This document shows positions 18,762 to 29,417 of a stretch of 64,000 nt of DNA, one piece after another; positions within the stretch are counted from its first letter, which is position 1; every line of letters starts with the position of its first letter. A program made the translations under genes and the position numbers. The notes beneath the pieces are model-generated. The model worked only from the letters and a program-made list of their open reading frames with translations, did no database searches and had not been told where the DNA came from. Source of the DNA: JARRPM01 sp963765545 (lineage in GTDB: Bacteria > Pseudomonadota > Gammaproteobacteria > Pseudomonadales > Halieaceae); contig CAVXWW010000004.1 in NCBI GenBank assembly GCA_963765545.1, positions 1,364,001-1,428,000 of the forward strand. Direction: 5' to 3'.

Positions 18762-20333
18762 CTAGAACTGGAAGTATAGAAATTCGGACACTTGGGAAAA
18801 AGTCAGAATACCAAGTGCAAGTAAAACTCCGCATGCCAAGCCCCAGCGCTCGGACATTTGCCAGCGCAGCTGCGTTACGACCCATGCCACATGATCGCGG
18901 GAGACTGGCGGAGTTCAGCTCCTTTCGACTCAAAGAGCAGGTAACATTATTGAACATGTCTTGAACACTGGGCATGAATACCGCAATTAGAAAAAGTGCA
19001 ATATTCCACAGCCACATTTCCATCATTACCGAGCCGCCACCGGGCATCGGAGCCAAGCCTAAGCTGACCAAGTAATCCCCCAATCCGCCTAGCCGAACAA
19101 GAATCCCGCTTGGCAACGATTACTCCATTTGCTGCTGTCATACTGCTGAGCAGCGACATCGCCCCGTCAAAGGTTGTCGCCCGAAAAAATACCCAGCCTA
19201 CAACCACACAGAGCATGGTCAGCATCCAGGCCACTAGTAGGTAAACAGGCCCAGCGTGTGCTCACCAATCCGAGCCGTTGCCAGTAATCTGCGCCACAAT
19301 TGGTTTATCACCAAATATCCGCCATGCAGCGCACCCCAAATGAAAAAATTCCAACCAGCTCCATGCCATATACCGCCGAGAATCATGGTGGTGAGCAGAT
19401 TGAGCGTAGCGGCGAAAACTCCCTCGGCGATTACCGCCTAAAGGGATGTACAGATAGTCACGCAGAAAGTTCGACAGCGTGATATGCCATCGACGCCAGA
19501 ATTCATCGATACTGGCGGCCTTATAGGGCGAGTAGAAATTGAGCGGGAGTACAATACCAAACATCCTCGCAAGGCCAATCGCCATATCAGAGTAGCCAGA
19601 GAAATCAAAGTACAACTGAAAAGTGTAAGCCAAAACACCGCCCCAGGCGCTAAAGAAATCCAACTCCGCTCCGGCATCAGCGGCTCCGAATACAGGATTG
19701 GCGTACACCGCGATACCATCCGCCAACACCGTCTTCTTGAACAGGCCGATGGCGAAGATGCTCGGGCCAATCGCCAAATTCACCGGACTAACACGGAATC
19801 GTTCGCTGCGAATGAATTGAGGCAACATATCTTTATGATGAACGATTGGACCCGCGATCAACTGCGGAAAGAACGACACAAAAAGGGCGTAGTGGAGGAA
19901 CTGATATTCCTTGGTGATACCTCGATGTGAGTCAACCAGGTAGGCTATCTGCTGAAAGGTAAAAAACGAAATGGCCAGTGGCAAAATGATAGCGCCAAGT
20001 GACCAGTTTTCACTTAGCAATTGGCTCAGGTTTGTGACAATGAAACCCGCATACTTGAAATACCCCAGAAGCCCGAGGTTTACCGCCACTCCACCGACAA
20101 GCAAAGCCGGCTTGTCACCCGCAGCTAAATACTTCCCTAACTGGAAATTGAATACAATCGAAAATATCAGAAGAATGAAGGTATACAGGGTTCCACCAGC
20201 CGTAGAAAAACATCGAACAAAAGACAAGTGCGGCAATTGCGGCTTCATTACCAAATTTACGGGCAAACAGAAAAAACAACCAGAGTGTGGCCGGCAGGAA
20301 AAGGAAGACGAATTCAGGAGAGTTAAAAAGCAT
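18762..20333 (-). CDS. MBOAT family O-acyltransferase (frameshifted)
   Basis: AlgI-type membrane-bound O-acyltransferase with about a dozen helices. It starts MLFNSPEFVFLFLP, as AlgI-like proteins do, with FYGWWNP next. NLGLLGYFKYAGF, SFFTFQQIAYLVD, SFFPQLIAGPI and YFDFSGYSDMAIGLARMFG follow. DEFWRRWHITLSNFLRDYL and YIPLGGNRRG are the diagnostic core; the invariant histidine falls in a shifted stretch near 19370-19400 (forward cat), and VVVGWVFFRATTFDGA near 19190 and LRWQMSERWG near 18850 are the last segments. Breaks near 20170, 19440 and 19110. With the SGNH partner it should acylate the polysaccharide on the periplasmic side. Confidence 0.9.
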
Positions 20334-20588
20334 GGCCGTACTTTATTACTAAACCATATTGGCTTTGTTGGCGCATTAATGTTTGGTCGCTTCTTACTTC
20401 TCGACATCTATGGTTTGGGGACAGGAAAAGTTTCAATGGCATTCCAAGGCAATGCGCTATATAGATGTGTACTTTTACGAACGACAAGGTGCAGGCTCGC
20501 ATGCGAAGTTTCGGGACGCGGCGTCCACTAACCTGGTCAGTCTTTCGAAGGCGGCCTGTCATCTAATATCGTGAGATCATCATTATAA
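20334..20588. other. Intergenic region with possible insertion-sequence end
   Basis: A 255-base AT-rich gap inside an otherwise tightly packed operon. At 20361-20379 the sequence GGCTTTGTTGGCGCATTAA resembles the terminal inverted repeats of IS5/IS903-type elements. No partner repeat or transposase piece was found, so this is only a hint. No gene is supported. Confidence 0.3.
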
Positions 20589-21729
20589 TTATATTTCCGA
20601 TGTCTTTATCGCGACCTCTGCCCATCCAAGCTCTGCATGTACACGCGCACTGGCAGCCTCAGCTAGGCGTTGACGCAGATCATCGTCACTCAGCAGTCGT
20701 GCCAGTGCCCGGGTGACTGCTTCACTATCCGCGCCGTCCACACGCAAGCCGGTCTGTTCATGCAGCACCGCGGCTCCCGTGCCGCCCGCCTCGCCGGCCA
20801 GGGCCGTCGTACCGCAGGCGGCGGCCTCAACAAACACCATGCCAAAGCCTTCCGTGTCGCCGTCGATCTCGCGGTTGGGCATGGCGAACAGGTCCGCGGC
20901 ACAATACCAGCGCGGCAGGTCATCGGGCGAGACATGGCCGAGCAGGTGCACACGTTCTTTCACATCCAGTTCGGCGGCCAGACCGAGGAGATAGTCGCGG
21001 TCCTCACCAATGCCGACGATGGCGTAATGTACATCCAGCCCTTGCGCCTGCAGTGCGGGCAGTGAGCGGATCACCTGGTCGAAACCCTTGCGGCGACTGA
21101 GCCGACCGACGGAGAGTATGAGTCTTTGCTGCAGGCGCCAGACCCAGACTCTGGCGCAGATCGGCAGTTTCATAACCGGGATGAAAGCGCTCCAGATCCA
21201 CTCCGGGATTGATCAGGGTAATGCGCCCTGGCTCCACACCCAGCTCCAGCAGCCGGTCACGGGTGAATTCACTGTTAGCCACCACCCTGGCGGCAGCGCG
21301 ATAGGCAAAGGCCATCGCTCGTAACCGTCGAGGATGACGGCGCCAGGTAGTAATTTCCTCACCGTGGGCGTAAATCACCACCGGCAGCCGCAACAGGCGC
21401 CCCAGCAGCACCGCCACCCAACCCTCGGGCAGTACACGCCCGGCATGAATGGCATCGAAGCGGTGGCGCAGCCCCAGCATCAACCCCTTGAAGAACAATT
21501 TGCTATAAATGGGAAGGGACGCCGGCCGCAGCCAACGCGAATGATACAGGTGCAGCCGGTGTACCGTATTGGCGTGGTCGCGATCATGGGCCTCGCAATC
21601 GGGCACCCGCGCGGTGAGAATGTGCGTATTGCGGTCGCCCAGGCGCCTGTAGACCTCGTCGAACCACACCGCAGTGCCACCTTTGGTCGGCAGGAACAGT
21701 TCGGTGATGACGAGATAGCGGCGGCTCAC
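20589..21729 (-). CDS. Family 4 (group 1) glycosyltransferase (frameshifted)
   Basis: Starts at GTG 21729, overlapping the upstream stop as GTGA, with RRYLVITELFLPTKGG. The N-domain holds DAIHAGRVLPEGWVAVLL and VVIYAHGEEITT; RVVANSEFTRDRLLELG and ITLINPGVDLERFHP lead to the C-domain. A break near 21130 follows, then LILSVGRLSRRKGFDQVI and DTEGFGMVFVEAAACG, where E-x7-E binds the nucleotide sugar donor. Retaining GT-B enzyme of about 380 residues, cytoplasmic. Its C-terminus closely resembles the fragment at 17336-17450. Confidence 0.9.
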
Positions 21730-22987
21730 GCGGCCATTCCTGCACGTCGTGCAGCGGGCGCGGTGAGAACCCGGGCAAGCGCCGCGGGCACAGCAAGGCC
21801 CGTGAGCCAGGCCAGCTTGCGCAGCCGCGACACCGTCTCCAGGCGGCGCAACAACAGGTGCAGGCGCGCGCCCAGGCCACTGGCGCACCATTCCCCCGGT
21901 TGATCCGCGTAAATGCGCGCGAGCGCCTCCGGGCTCAGGAAGGCAAGCCCGGGCCAGCGCTGCAGGGCGGTAAACAGCAATTCATCCAGACTTGCAAGGC
22001 TCTCGCTGGAATTCGGACTCGTTACCAATAAAATTGCTGCGATGGGTCTCCAACAGGGCCGGCCGGCCGAGCAGGAAGCGCTGGGAAGCGGCTTCCAGAG
22101 CCTGCGCCGCGGTATGCCCACGCTCGGGCTCGAAATAGATATCTCGTACCAGGTATCGCGTCTCTTCACCTGCAATCTGGCCGTTGTGGATCGGACCCTC
22201 CTCGGCGGCGGGCTGGCCAGCCCCGTCCCGATGCGTGTAGCGCCTTCCCGGCGTGATGATGACCTCGACCCCGGCAGCCATCCAGGCGGTTTCCACTTCC
22301 CGGGTCCAGACAAAGGTGGGGGGCACCACCACCTTAGGGGGCTGGCCAAAGATCAGTTGCCAGGTGGCGGTCTCCTCCGCCACCGCCTGCCGAATCTCGT
22401 CTGCCGCCAGCGGTTGCGATGGCAACCGGGAACCATCGATCCAGCGGCTCTGCAAGGCTGAAGGCAGCACCTCATAGGGGGGGAACTCGTCGCCGGTCAG
22501 CCAGGCTCGCAACACTTTCATCCTGACGCGCCGCACGCAACAGAGCGGGCGGCCAGTAGTGCTCCATGCCGTGAAGTTGCAGGGCGAAAACACCGTCACG
22601 GGCCCCGGCCTGCATTTGCTCAAGCAAGCGGCGACAGCGGGGATCATCCAGGGTAATACGCCGGTATTCGGCCAGGCCATTCTGCGCCATCGCCGCGGTA
22701 TCGGGGGCACCGAGCACCACGCCCAGGGTCATGAGTGCGGGGCGGCCCTCCGCATCACGGTGGCGCGCCATACATTGCCCTACTTGTGCCAGGCGCTCGG
22801 CATGCCAGTCGGGGCCGGGGCCCCAGTCGTCGCTCTCAATCACCAGTACCGGCCGGCGCAACACCGGTTCCTGCCAACAGCGACAGACGGTAGAGCGCCA
22901 AAACCATAACAAGCCACACCAGATAATCACCAACAGGCCGGCAAAAGCAGGAGAGCATCCCACACTTCGATTACCGGACTCGATCAT
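21726..22987 (-). CDS. Polysaccharide-deacetylase-like membrane protein (frameshifted)
   Basis: An N-terminal membrane anchor (FAGLLVIIWCGLLWFW) is followed by RPVLVIESDDWGPGPDWH, which fits the metal-binding start of NodB-like (beta/alpha)7 deacetylases where a DD or SDDWG motif is used. FALQLHGMEHYWPPALL near residue 140 carries a possible metal-binding His. The middle frame has VVPPTFVWTREVETAW and LETHRSNFIG, again with His in a deacetylase-like position. Breaks near 22490 and 22010. The joined product is about 420 residues. I infer a sugar deacetylase or hydrolase of the inner membrane facing the periplasm; the family assignment is tentative. Confidence 0.58.
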
Positions 22988-23054
22988 GAAAAGTGCTCAA
23001 AATAATTTCTCCCCTAATAAAGATTTTGGATAGATCAGCGCTTGTCACGCACAG

Positions 23055-24788
23055 CTAGCCATTGCTCCAAATAAGCAAAACCCACACCATGGTGCCATAG
23101 TAGGCAGCATGCTCCGCATGGCGATTGCTCAATAATTCATCGATAAACTCGGGCCGCACCAGGTCACGCCGCTTGAGGCTGGTGAGGCTGTCATGGGTAA
23201 ATTCACGCAGGCCAGGGTGCTCCACCAGCCAGACGCCGAAGGGTAGCCCAAAGCCCTGCTTCTTCTTGGTGAGGACCTCGTCTGGCAGGAAACCCCGCAG
23301 GGCCTCCTTGAACAGGTAGCGCAGACGGGTGCCCCTGACCTTTTCCCGCGGCGGCAGCAGTGCAGAGAAGGCCACCAGGTCATCATCGAGAAAGGGGAAG
23401 TCCACCTCCATGCCGGCCAGGCCGCAGGCACCCGTGACCTTGGGCAGGTCGCTATCGGCCAGGGTGAAGCGCATGTCCACCGCCAGCATGCGGTTGAGCA
23501 TATGGCCCGCGCGGGCGCCGTGGTAAGTCTCGCGCAATAACTGCATGGGCACACCGGTGTCTACGCGCGCCATGGCCGCGTCGGTCAACACCCGCCGCGG
23601 ACCGAGACGGTCCAGCAAGTTATAGGTCTCCATGCGCTCCGGCATGGGCATGCGCGCCTGACGCACATAGCTGCCGGCCTTGCGCAGTGGCCCTGAACTG
23701 CCCAGCGGGCGTGCGCAGCAGAAGCGGTTCGATCACCCCGTGACGCAATGGCTTCGGGCACGTGATTGTACCAATCGAATATCTTCTGTTTGGCGTAGCG
23801 TTCATTACCGCCGAAGAGTTCATCGCCACCGTCACCGGCCAGCAGGCGCTGCACGCCATCCTCCTTCGCCATGCGCGCGCAGTAATAAGCAGGTACTGCC
23901 GAGGCGTTGGCAAAGGGTTGATCAAAGTGCGCCGCTATCTGCGGTACCGCGGCCACTACGTCCTCGGCGGTGACGTAATATTCGTGATGATCCGTGTTGA
24001 AATGGCGCGCCACCAGCCGAGCGTACTCCATTTCGTCATAACCCGGCGCGTCAAAACCGATGGAATAGGTCCGTGCCGGCCCTTCGCCCAGCTGACTGAG
24101 CATCCCGGTGACGGTGGAACTGTCGGTACCGCCACTGAGAAAAGCACCTACTTTCACGCCGCCGTCAGCGCGGCGGTGCACCCCCTCGCGCACCAGGTCG
24201 AGAAAGCGCCCGCGCCACTCGGCCGGGCTGCCTTCGAGCCCTTCTTCCTGATATTCCATCACCCAATAGGGCTCAATGCGCGCCTGGCCCGCCTGCCAGT
24301 GCAGGCATTCGCCGGGCTGCAGCCGACGCACACCGGAGTAAATGGTCTCGGGCCCGGGCACGACGTGGAAGTAGAGATAATCGTACAGCGCCTGGGGGTG
24401 CAGCCCGCCATCCACGCCCGGCTGGGCCGCCACCTGATCGGCCCGGGTACCAAACACCAAGCCCGTCGCCACTCGACGCATGAAACAAGGGCACGATGCC
24501 GCTGCGGTCGCAGGCCAGCAGATCGCTCTCATTCCCGATATCGTGAATGGCCAGCGCAAAACCGCCATGCAGACACTGCAGTACTTTCGCGCCATGGCGG
24601 TGATAGCCCTCAAGCAGGGCCTGGGCATGGCCCTGCTGCCGTGCCAGTGTCGCCAGCTCGGCATCCTGCCACTGGGGCAGCCCTTGCAGAGCCACTGTCA
24701 GCTGCCGCTGCGGGCACTGCGCCAGATTATCAGCCGCCAGCTCTGCAGCCCGCCCGCGGGGCTGCAGCTGTCCCAATAGATGAATCAT
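23055..24788 (-). CDS. Asparagine-synthase-like protein lacking the GATase cysteine (frameshifted)
   Basis: Starts at ATG 24788 coupled to the O-ligase stop (ATGA). The N-terminal ~190 residues keep the Ntn/GATase-II fold landmarks (GGFALAIHD, LLACDRSGIVPLF) but begin MIHLLG, so the Cys2 nucleophile needed to cut glutamine is missing. The synthetase half has VGAFLSGGTDSSTVTGML (pyrophosphate loop), TYSIGFDAPGYDEMEYARLV and LLAGDGGDELFGGNERY. Breaks near 24480 and 23690. It should activate a carboxylate with ATP and transfer ammonia or another amine; glutamine use is unlikely. Amide formation on a uronic acid of the glycan is one possibility, peptide ring closure as in lasso-peptide cyclases another. 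Sixty-seven bases separate it from the deacetylase-like gene. Confidence 0.85.
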
Positions 24789-26114
24789 CGGTTCCCTCCG
24801 AGAACAGCCGCCCCGCGGCGCGGTGTCCCTACCCTGCCGGACTGGCCGTCCTTCGCATGTGAAGCATCAGCATTGTGCACCGCAATACCGCTCTTCTCCT
24901 CTTCCGCGAACTGGCGTTGCAAAAGCACCCGCGTGACCACAATGATGGCCACGAGATGATAGAACAGATCGAAATACTGCAGCCCCAGGAAAGCCCCGGC
25001 AGACATATAACCGACCAGGCTCACCTGCACCATCGCTGCCAGATCCCGCGCCCAAAACAGATCTTCACGCTGCCGGGTGTGGCTGATGATCCAGCTCCCC
25101 GAGCGCCAGGTGAAGAACAACAGCAGCAGGAACATGCCCAAGCCCACCCAGCCGTGCTCTCCCAGCATGCCGAAGTAGATACTGTGGGAGTCACGTCCGC
25201 CGACACCAGACCAGAGCCACGCATGCCGCCGCCAATGAAGCGCTCATTGGCCAGCTCGATGGCGTTGCGCCAGGCCCGTACCCGTTCCGATGCAGACTTG
25301 TCCTCTTCCCAGGTCTCAATGGTTTGCATGCGCTCAAACCATTCCTCCGGCATGACGTAATACATCACTACAACCAGAGGAATAATCGACAAGCAAGGCC
25401 GAAAACTTCTTGCGCGACTTGAGCAGGTAAAAGAAATCAGCATGGCCACAATGCCCACCAGGGCACCACGCGAATGGGTACCGACGATGGCGACCAGGGT
25501 CAACCCGATACCACCGAGCAGTGCATAGCGGACATACCAGCGCGTCATCTGCAACTGCATGAAGTTGAGCAGGGGCACGGTCATGATCAGGGCCAGACCA
25601 ATGGAATTGCGATCGCCAATGAAGGATCCGGCGGGGCCCATCACGTTGTGGGCACTGCCGCCGGTGAGCACGAAAACCCCACCCTTGAAGCCGTAAAAGC
25701 CCAGCGAGAGGGCGATGACGAATATCAGCATCTTGATGCGGTGCTCGTCCGTGATCAGCATCATGGTGACATAGGTCATCAGCATAATGCGCCAGACCTT
25801 CTCCCACTGCTCCCAGGCCGGGGCCTGCACACAGGGCGAAACAGGTGGTCATGAACATCCAGCCGATCAGCACCAGCAGCAGGATTGTCTCCCGGGTCCA
25901 GGGGATGCGCTTGGGCTCCTTGCTCGCCAGCAAGGCCGACCAACGTCGCCATGGCCACCATCAACGCGAAGGGCATGGTAGTCGCAAAGCCCCAGGCCAG
26001 GCGATGGGGGTTCATGTAACCCAGCCAGGACCAGGCCAGTATACCCAGCCAGGGCCGCCACAGGATCAATGGAAGGAGTCCGAACACCGCCAGGGTGACA
26101 ACAAGGTCTCTCAT
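24785..26114 (-). CDS. Exosortase A-associated O-antigen-ligase-like protein (frameshifted)
   Basis: About 440-residue membrane protein with ten or more helices, of the Wzy/WaaL family that travels with XrtA. It starts MRDLVVTLAVFGLLPLI and goes on with SWLGYMNPHRLAWGFATTMPF, typical of this subfamily; HNVMGPAGSFIGDRNSIGLA and GTHSRGALVGI are its central motifs, and ERFIGGGMRGSG and LGEHGWVGLGMFLLLLFF mark the periplasmic loop and last helices. Four frames are needed; breaks near 25920, 25830, 25390 and 25195. Likely joins glycan units, or ligates glycan to an acceptor, on the periplasmic face. The start overlaps the sulfotransferase end. Confidence 0.85.
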
Positions 26115-26959
26115 GCGGCACCTCTTGAAGCCTGTGCGACCGGACATTGGCCGCAAATCATCGAAGCGCCTCGTCATGTCCTCGCACAGATTGCGGATCG
26201 GCAGCTCGATTTCAGGCTCGCGTGCCTTGCGGATTGAATGGGGCACTACCTTACGACTGTGCCGGGGCCGATAGGTCAGATCAAGAAAGGCGAAGATGCG
26301 CTCGAATTCCGGCCCGGGCTGTGTCACCAGCGATTCATAGCGCACCAGCAGCACACGCGGGTCATGATCGAAGCCCTGATCGAAAAACAACTGGTTGCGG
26401 AAATACCAGATCAGCGCCGCGGCGCTGTTGTCAGTAATATCCTCGTGCACATGGGCGCGCACCAGTTCATGGGTTGCGTCGCTCATGCCCTGGCCCTGCC
26501 AGCCATCGCTGTCGCGATCCGTGGCTATACGCTTGACCTGTTTGGCCTGGTTGCGAAAGGAGTTGCGCATCGAATTGACCACGTCGCGGTAGTCGCGCAC
26601 GATCCACACCGTGCGGGAGGGGGTAAAGTCGCTCATCAAGCCTTTCAGGTGCTGCAATTCGCACAGGGACTTGATAACGAAACAGGGCGCATTGGAGCGC
26701 TGCAGCAGGCTTGCGAATCACCGCGGGCTCGCGCATCTGGTAATTATCGAAGGCACGCCGGTCGCGCTCGTGATAGACGTCGGTCTCTTCGCTGCGCTCC
26801 AGTACGTCCATCATCATATTGGTGCCAGAGCGCTGCACCCCGGCAACAAAGGCGACATGCTGGCCCGCCTTGTTGCGTTTGGCTGAGAATAGACTGCAAC
26901 AGATTCTTGCGCAACACGAACAGGCGCCGCTGCCATTCTTCAACGCGATAACTGGCCAT
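26111..26959 (-). CDS. Sulfotransferase family protein (frameshifted)
   Basis: Starts at ATG 26959 with ASYRVEEWQRRLFVLRK. The phosphosulfate loop VAGVQRSGTNMMMDVLER falls near residue 38, and WIVRDYRDVVNSMRNSF (about residue 120) is the 3'-phosphate binding block. VLLVRYESLV and FERIFAFLDL are family landmarks. Breaks near 26880 and 26700. In the current sequence the frame runs without a stop into the O-ligase gene; the natural stop is probably a TGA overlapping that gene's ATG (26111-26113), hidden by an indel. Second PAPS-type sulfotransferase in the window, inside the conserved XrtA block. Confidence 0.82.
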
Positions 26960-26962
26960 GAG

Positions 26963-28209
26963 TCAGCGGCCCTCCGCTTGCGTCAGCGGCCGGCCAGCCA
27001 TAACGCCCTGCTTTGCCACGTCAGTAAATATGTCGCACAACAGATCGATGCGTTTGTCCCAGCCGTTGTCCCGAGCATAGGCTATTATGGCATCGCGATC
27101 CCACTGCCGCGCCAGGGCATCACTCAGGGCCTGTTGCAAAGCGGGCGCATCGTCGAAGGGCACGACCGTACCCAGTTCCGGGCGCGGCACCACTTCGGCA
27201 TTGCCGCCCACGTCGGTGGTTACCACCGGCAGGCCGCAAGCCATGGCTTCCAGCAATACATTGGCCCAACCCTCATTGCGGGTTGAGAGCACAAATACAT
27301 CCGCCGCCGAGAGCGGTTCGCGAAGAGCCTCGGGGGGCATGGTGCCGAGAAAATGGACCCGCTCGCCAAGCCCCAGTGCTTCAACCTGCTGCCTCAGGCG
27401 CCCTCCCCAATCACCCTCCGCACTGGCGCCGCCCACGACCAGGTAATGCAGTTCAGGGAACTGTTGCAGCAGCGCCGGCAACAGTTCGATGACGCGGTGA
27501 AAGCCCTTTCGCTCCGTCAGGCCACCCACAGTGATCAGCACTTTGGCCTCGGCGGGTAATTTGAAACGGGCGCGCATGGCGGCGCGATCGGCGGGGTGAA
27601 ATTTGTCCGCATCGACGCCGTTGGCCACCACCCGGCCCGCTCAGGCGCCACGCCCAGTTCCAGCGCCAGGCGGCGCAGGGAATCGGAGACGGTGATAATG
27701 CGCTCGGCACCGGTAAGGGCTTTGATCAACAGGGGTCGCAGGGCCTTGTCCCGGGCATGGCGCACCTCCGTGCCTCGCAGGGTGATGGTGACCGGGCATT
27801 TGAGCCAGCGCCCCAGCAGCACGGCAGCATAGCCATCCGGGTAGCCGAAATGGGAATCGATGATGTCGAAACCAAAACGCGCCTGCAGTCGTCTCATCGG
27901 CCAGTAGAGTGACAGGGCCATCAGAATACCGTCGAAAGACTTGGCAAGGCCGGGTATGGAGAGAAATCGCGGCTGGTAGACATCCACCCCCTGCTGGCGC
28001 TCGTGGCGCGGTGCCGAAGGTCGGAAACCGGGGCGAACCAGGCGAATCAGACCCTGCAGGGGAAACCAGGGCCTGGGTGCCACCACCACAATGGGAAGCT
28101 CGCGGCCGACCCGAAACATGCGCTCGCGAATGAACAAGCCGGCGGTCGGTTGCGCACTGCTGGGAAACAAGGTGGAAAACACCACCAGGCGGGGCATGGC
28201 CTGTTGCAT
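26963..28209 (-). CDS. Family 4 (group 1) glycosyltransferase (frameshifted)
   Basis: Starts at ATG 28209, sharing its A with the upstream stop (TGATG). N-domain: PRLVVFSTLFPSSAQPTAG, then IIDSHFGYPDGYAAVLLG and ITLRGTEVRHARD. A break near 27640 follows; the C-domain starts MVANGVDADKFHP with VLITVGGLTERKGFHRVIE and STRNEGWANVLLEAMACG, the donor-binding E-x7-E. About 415 residues. Cytoplasmic, retaining GT-B enzyme. Gene order next to the Daro_2409-type transferase and the amidotransferase fits exosortase A loci. Confidence 0.9.
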
Positions 28210-29417
28210 CAGCCACCTCCCGCCAGGGTCTCGTAAACCGGCCGATAGCGCGCCACGCTGGCGGCCCAGTTGCGTTCGGTTTCGACGAAGCGGCGGCCAT
28301 TTTGCTTCAGCTGTGGCCACTGTGCCGAGTGCTCCAACAGGTCATTCACCACCGCCGCCAGCGCCTCGACATCGCCCGCGCGGAACAGGCGCCCGGTAAC
28401 GCCGTCCTCGATCAGCTCCTTGTGCCCACCCACGTCCGAGGCCACCACCAGCCGGCCCTGGGCCATGGCCTCCAGCGGCTTGAGCGGGGTAACGAGATCC
28501 GTCAGGCGCATGGGCAGGCGCGGGTAGGCGAAGATGTCCACCAGGTTGTAATAGTCCTGCACCTGCTCGTGGGGTACCCGGCCAGTGAGGATCACCGCCT
28601 CCTGCAGGCCGAGTGTTGCAATGGTATCCCTGATTTGTGCTTCCTGGGGCCCGCCGCCCACCAGCAGCAGGCGCAGCTCCGGATGCTGGCGCAACAAAGC
28701 CGGCAGGGCCTGCAACAGCAGGGGAATACCCTCGTAGGCATAAAAAGAACCGATAAATCCGAGTACGATTTTGCCCGTGAGACCGAGTTTCTGCTGCAGC
28801 GCAGGATCGGCCCCGGCGCCAAAACTGAAACTGTCCGTGTCCACCGCATTGGGAATGACCGTGATTTTCTTTGCCGGAATCCCCCGGCTGGCAATCTCTG
28901 CCCGCAAACCCTCGCAGATGGTGGTGACGGCATTCGCCTGCCGGAACACGCGGGTTTCAAGGGCCCGGGTAACCCGGTAGCGCAGGCCCCACTCGCGGCT
29001 GGTGCCGTGGTCGACGGCGGCGTCTTCCCAGAAGGCGCGGCACTCATACACTACAGGCAGGTTCAACTTGCGCCCGGCGCGCAATGCCGCCAGACCATTC
29101 AGGGCCGGTGAATGGGCGTGCAGGATGTCGGGCTTTTCAATTGCCGCCACCTCTTCTATGCGCCGGGCAAGCGTGCGCACCACATCCCACTGGTCCAGCA
29201 CGGGCAGCCGGAACAGGGGGCTGGCCCCGGGCCGGGTGCGGTAGAAGCATAATCCATCGACTGTTTCAGTGGCGCTCCCGCAGTCGCCCTGTTTGAGGCC
29301 CGTGACATGGGCCGTGTGCCAGCCCAGCGCGCGCTGCTGGCGCAGGATATTGCGGCTGCGAAACGTGTAGCCGCTGTGCAGTGGAATGGAGTGGTCGAGG
29401 ATGTGCAGGATTCTCAT
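28209..29417 (-). CDS. Exosortase A-associated glycosyltransferase (Daro_2409-like, family 4)
   Basis: Intact, 402 residues. MRILHILDHSIPLHSGYTFR is a strong subfamily signature of the glycosyltransferase that accompanies XrtA. YECRAFWEDAAVDHGTSREW and TICEGLRAEI follow, and the C-domain has VLGFIGSFYAYEGIPLLL, PRLPMRLTDLVTPLKPLEAM (donor site with E) and VVASDVGGHKELI. The start overlaps the amidotransferase stop (ATGA) and the end overlaps the next transferase, so translation is coupled. Transfers a sugar to the growing repeat unit on the cytoplasmic side; the exact sugar is unknown. Confidence 0.92.
   Translation of the reverse strand: MRILHILDHSIPLHSGYTFRSRNILRQQRALGWHTAHVTGLKQGDCGSATETVDGLCFYRTRPGASPLFRLPVLDQWDVVRTLARRIEEVAAIEKPDILHAHSPALNGLAALRAGRKLNLPVVYECRAFWEDAAVDHGTSREWGLRYRVTRALETRVFRQANAVTTICEGLRAEIASRGIPAKKITVIPNAVDTDSFSFGAGADPALQQKLGLTGKIVLGFIGSFYAYEGIPLLLQALPALLRQHPELRLLLVGGGPQEAQIRDTIATLGLQEAVILTGRVPHEQVQDYYNLVDIFAYPRLPMRLTDLVTPLKPLEAMAQGRLVVASDVGGHKELIEDGVTGRLFRAGDVEALAAVVNDLLEHSAQWPQLKQNGRRFVETERNWAASVARYRPVYETLAGGG

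Noticed and set aside
23762..24862. 366-codon plus-strand ORF opposite the asparagine-synthase-like gene
   Set aside because: Shadow of a GC-rich gene; no signal, domain or ribosome site.
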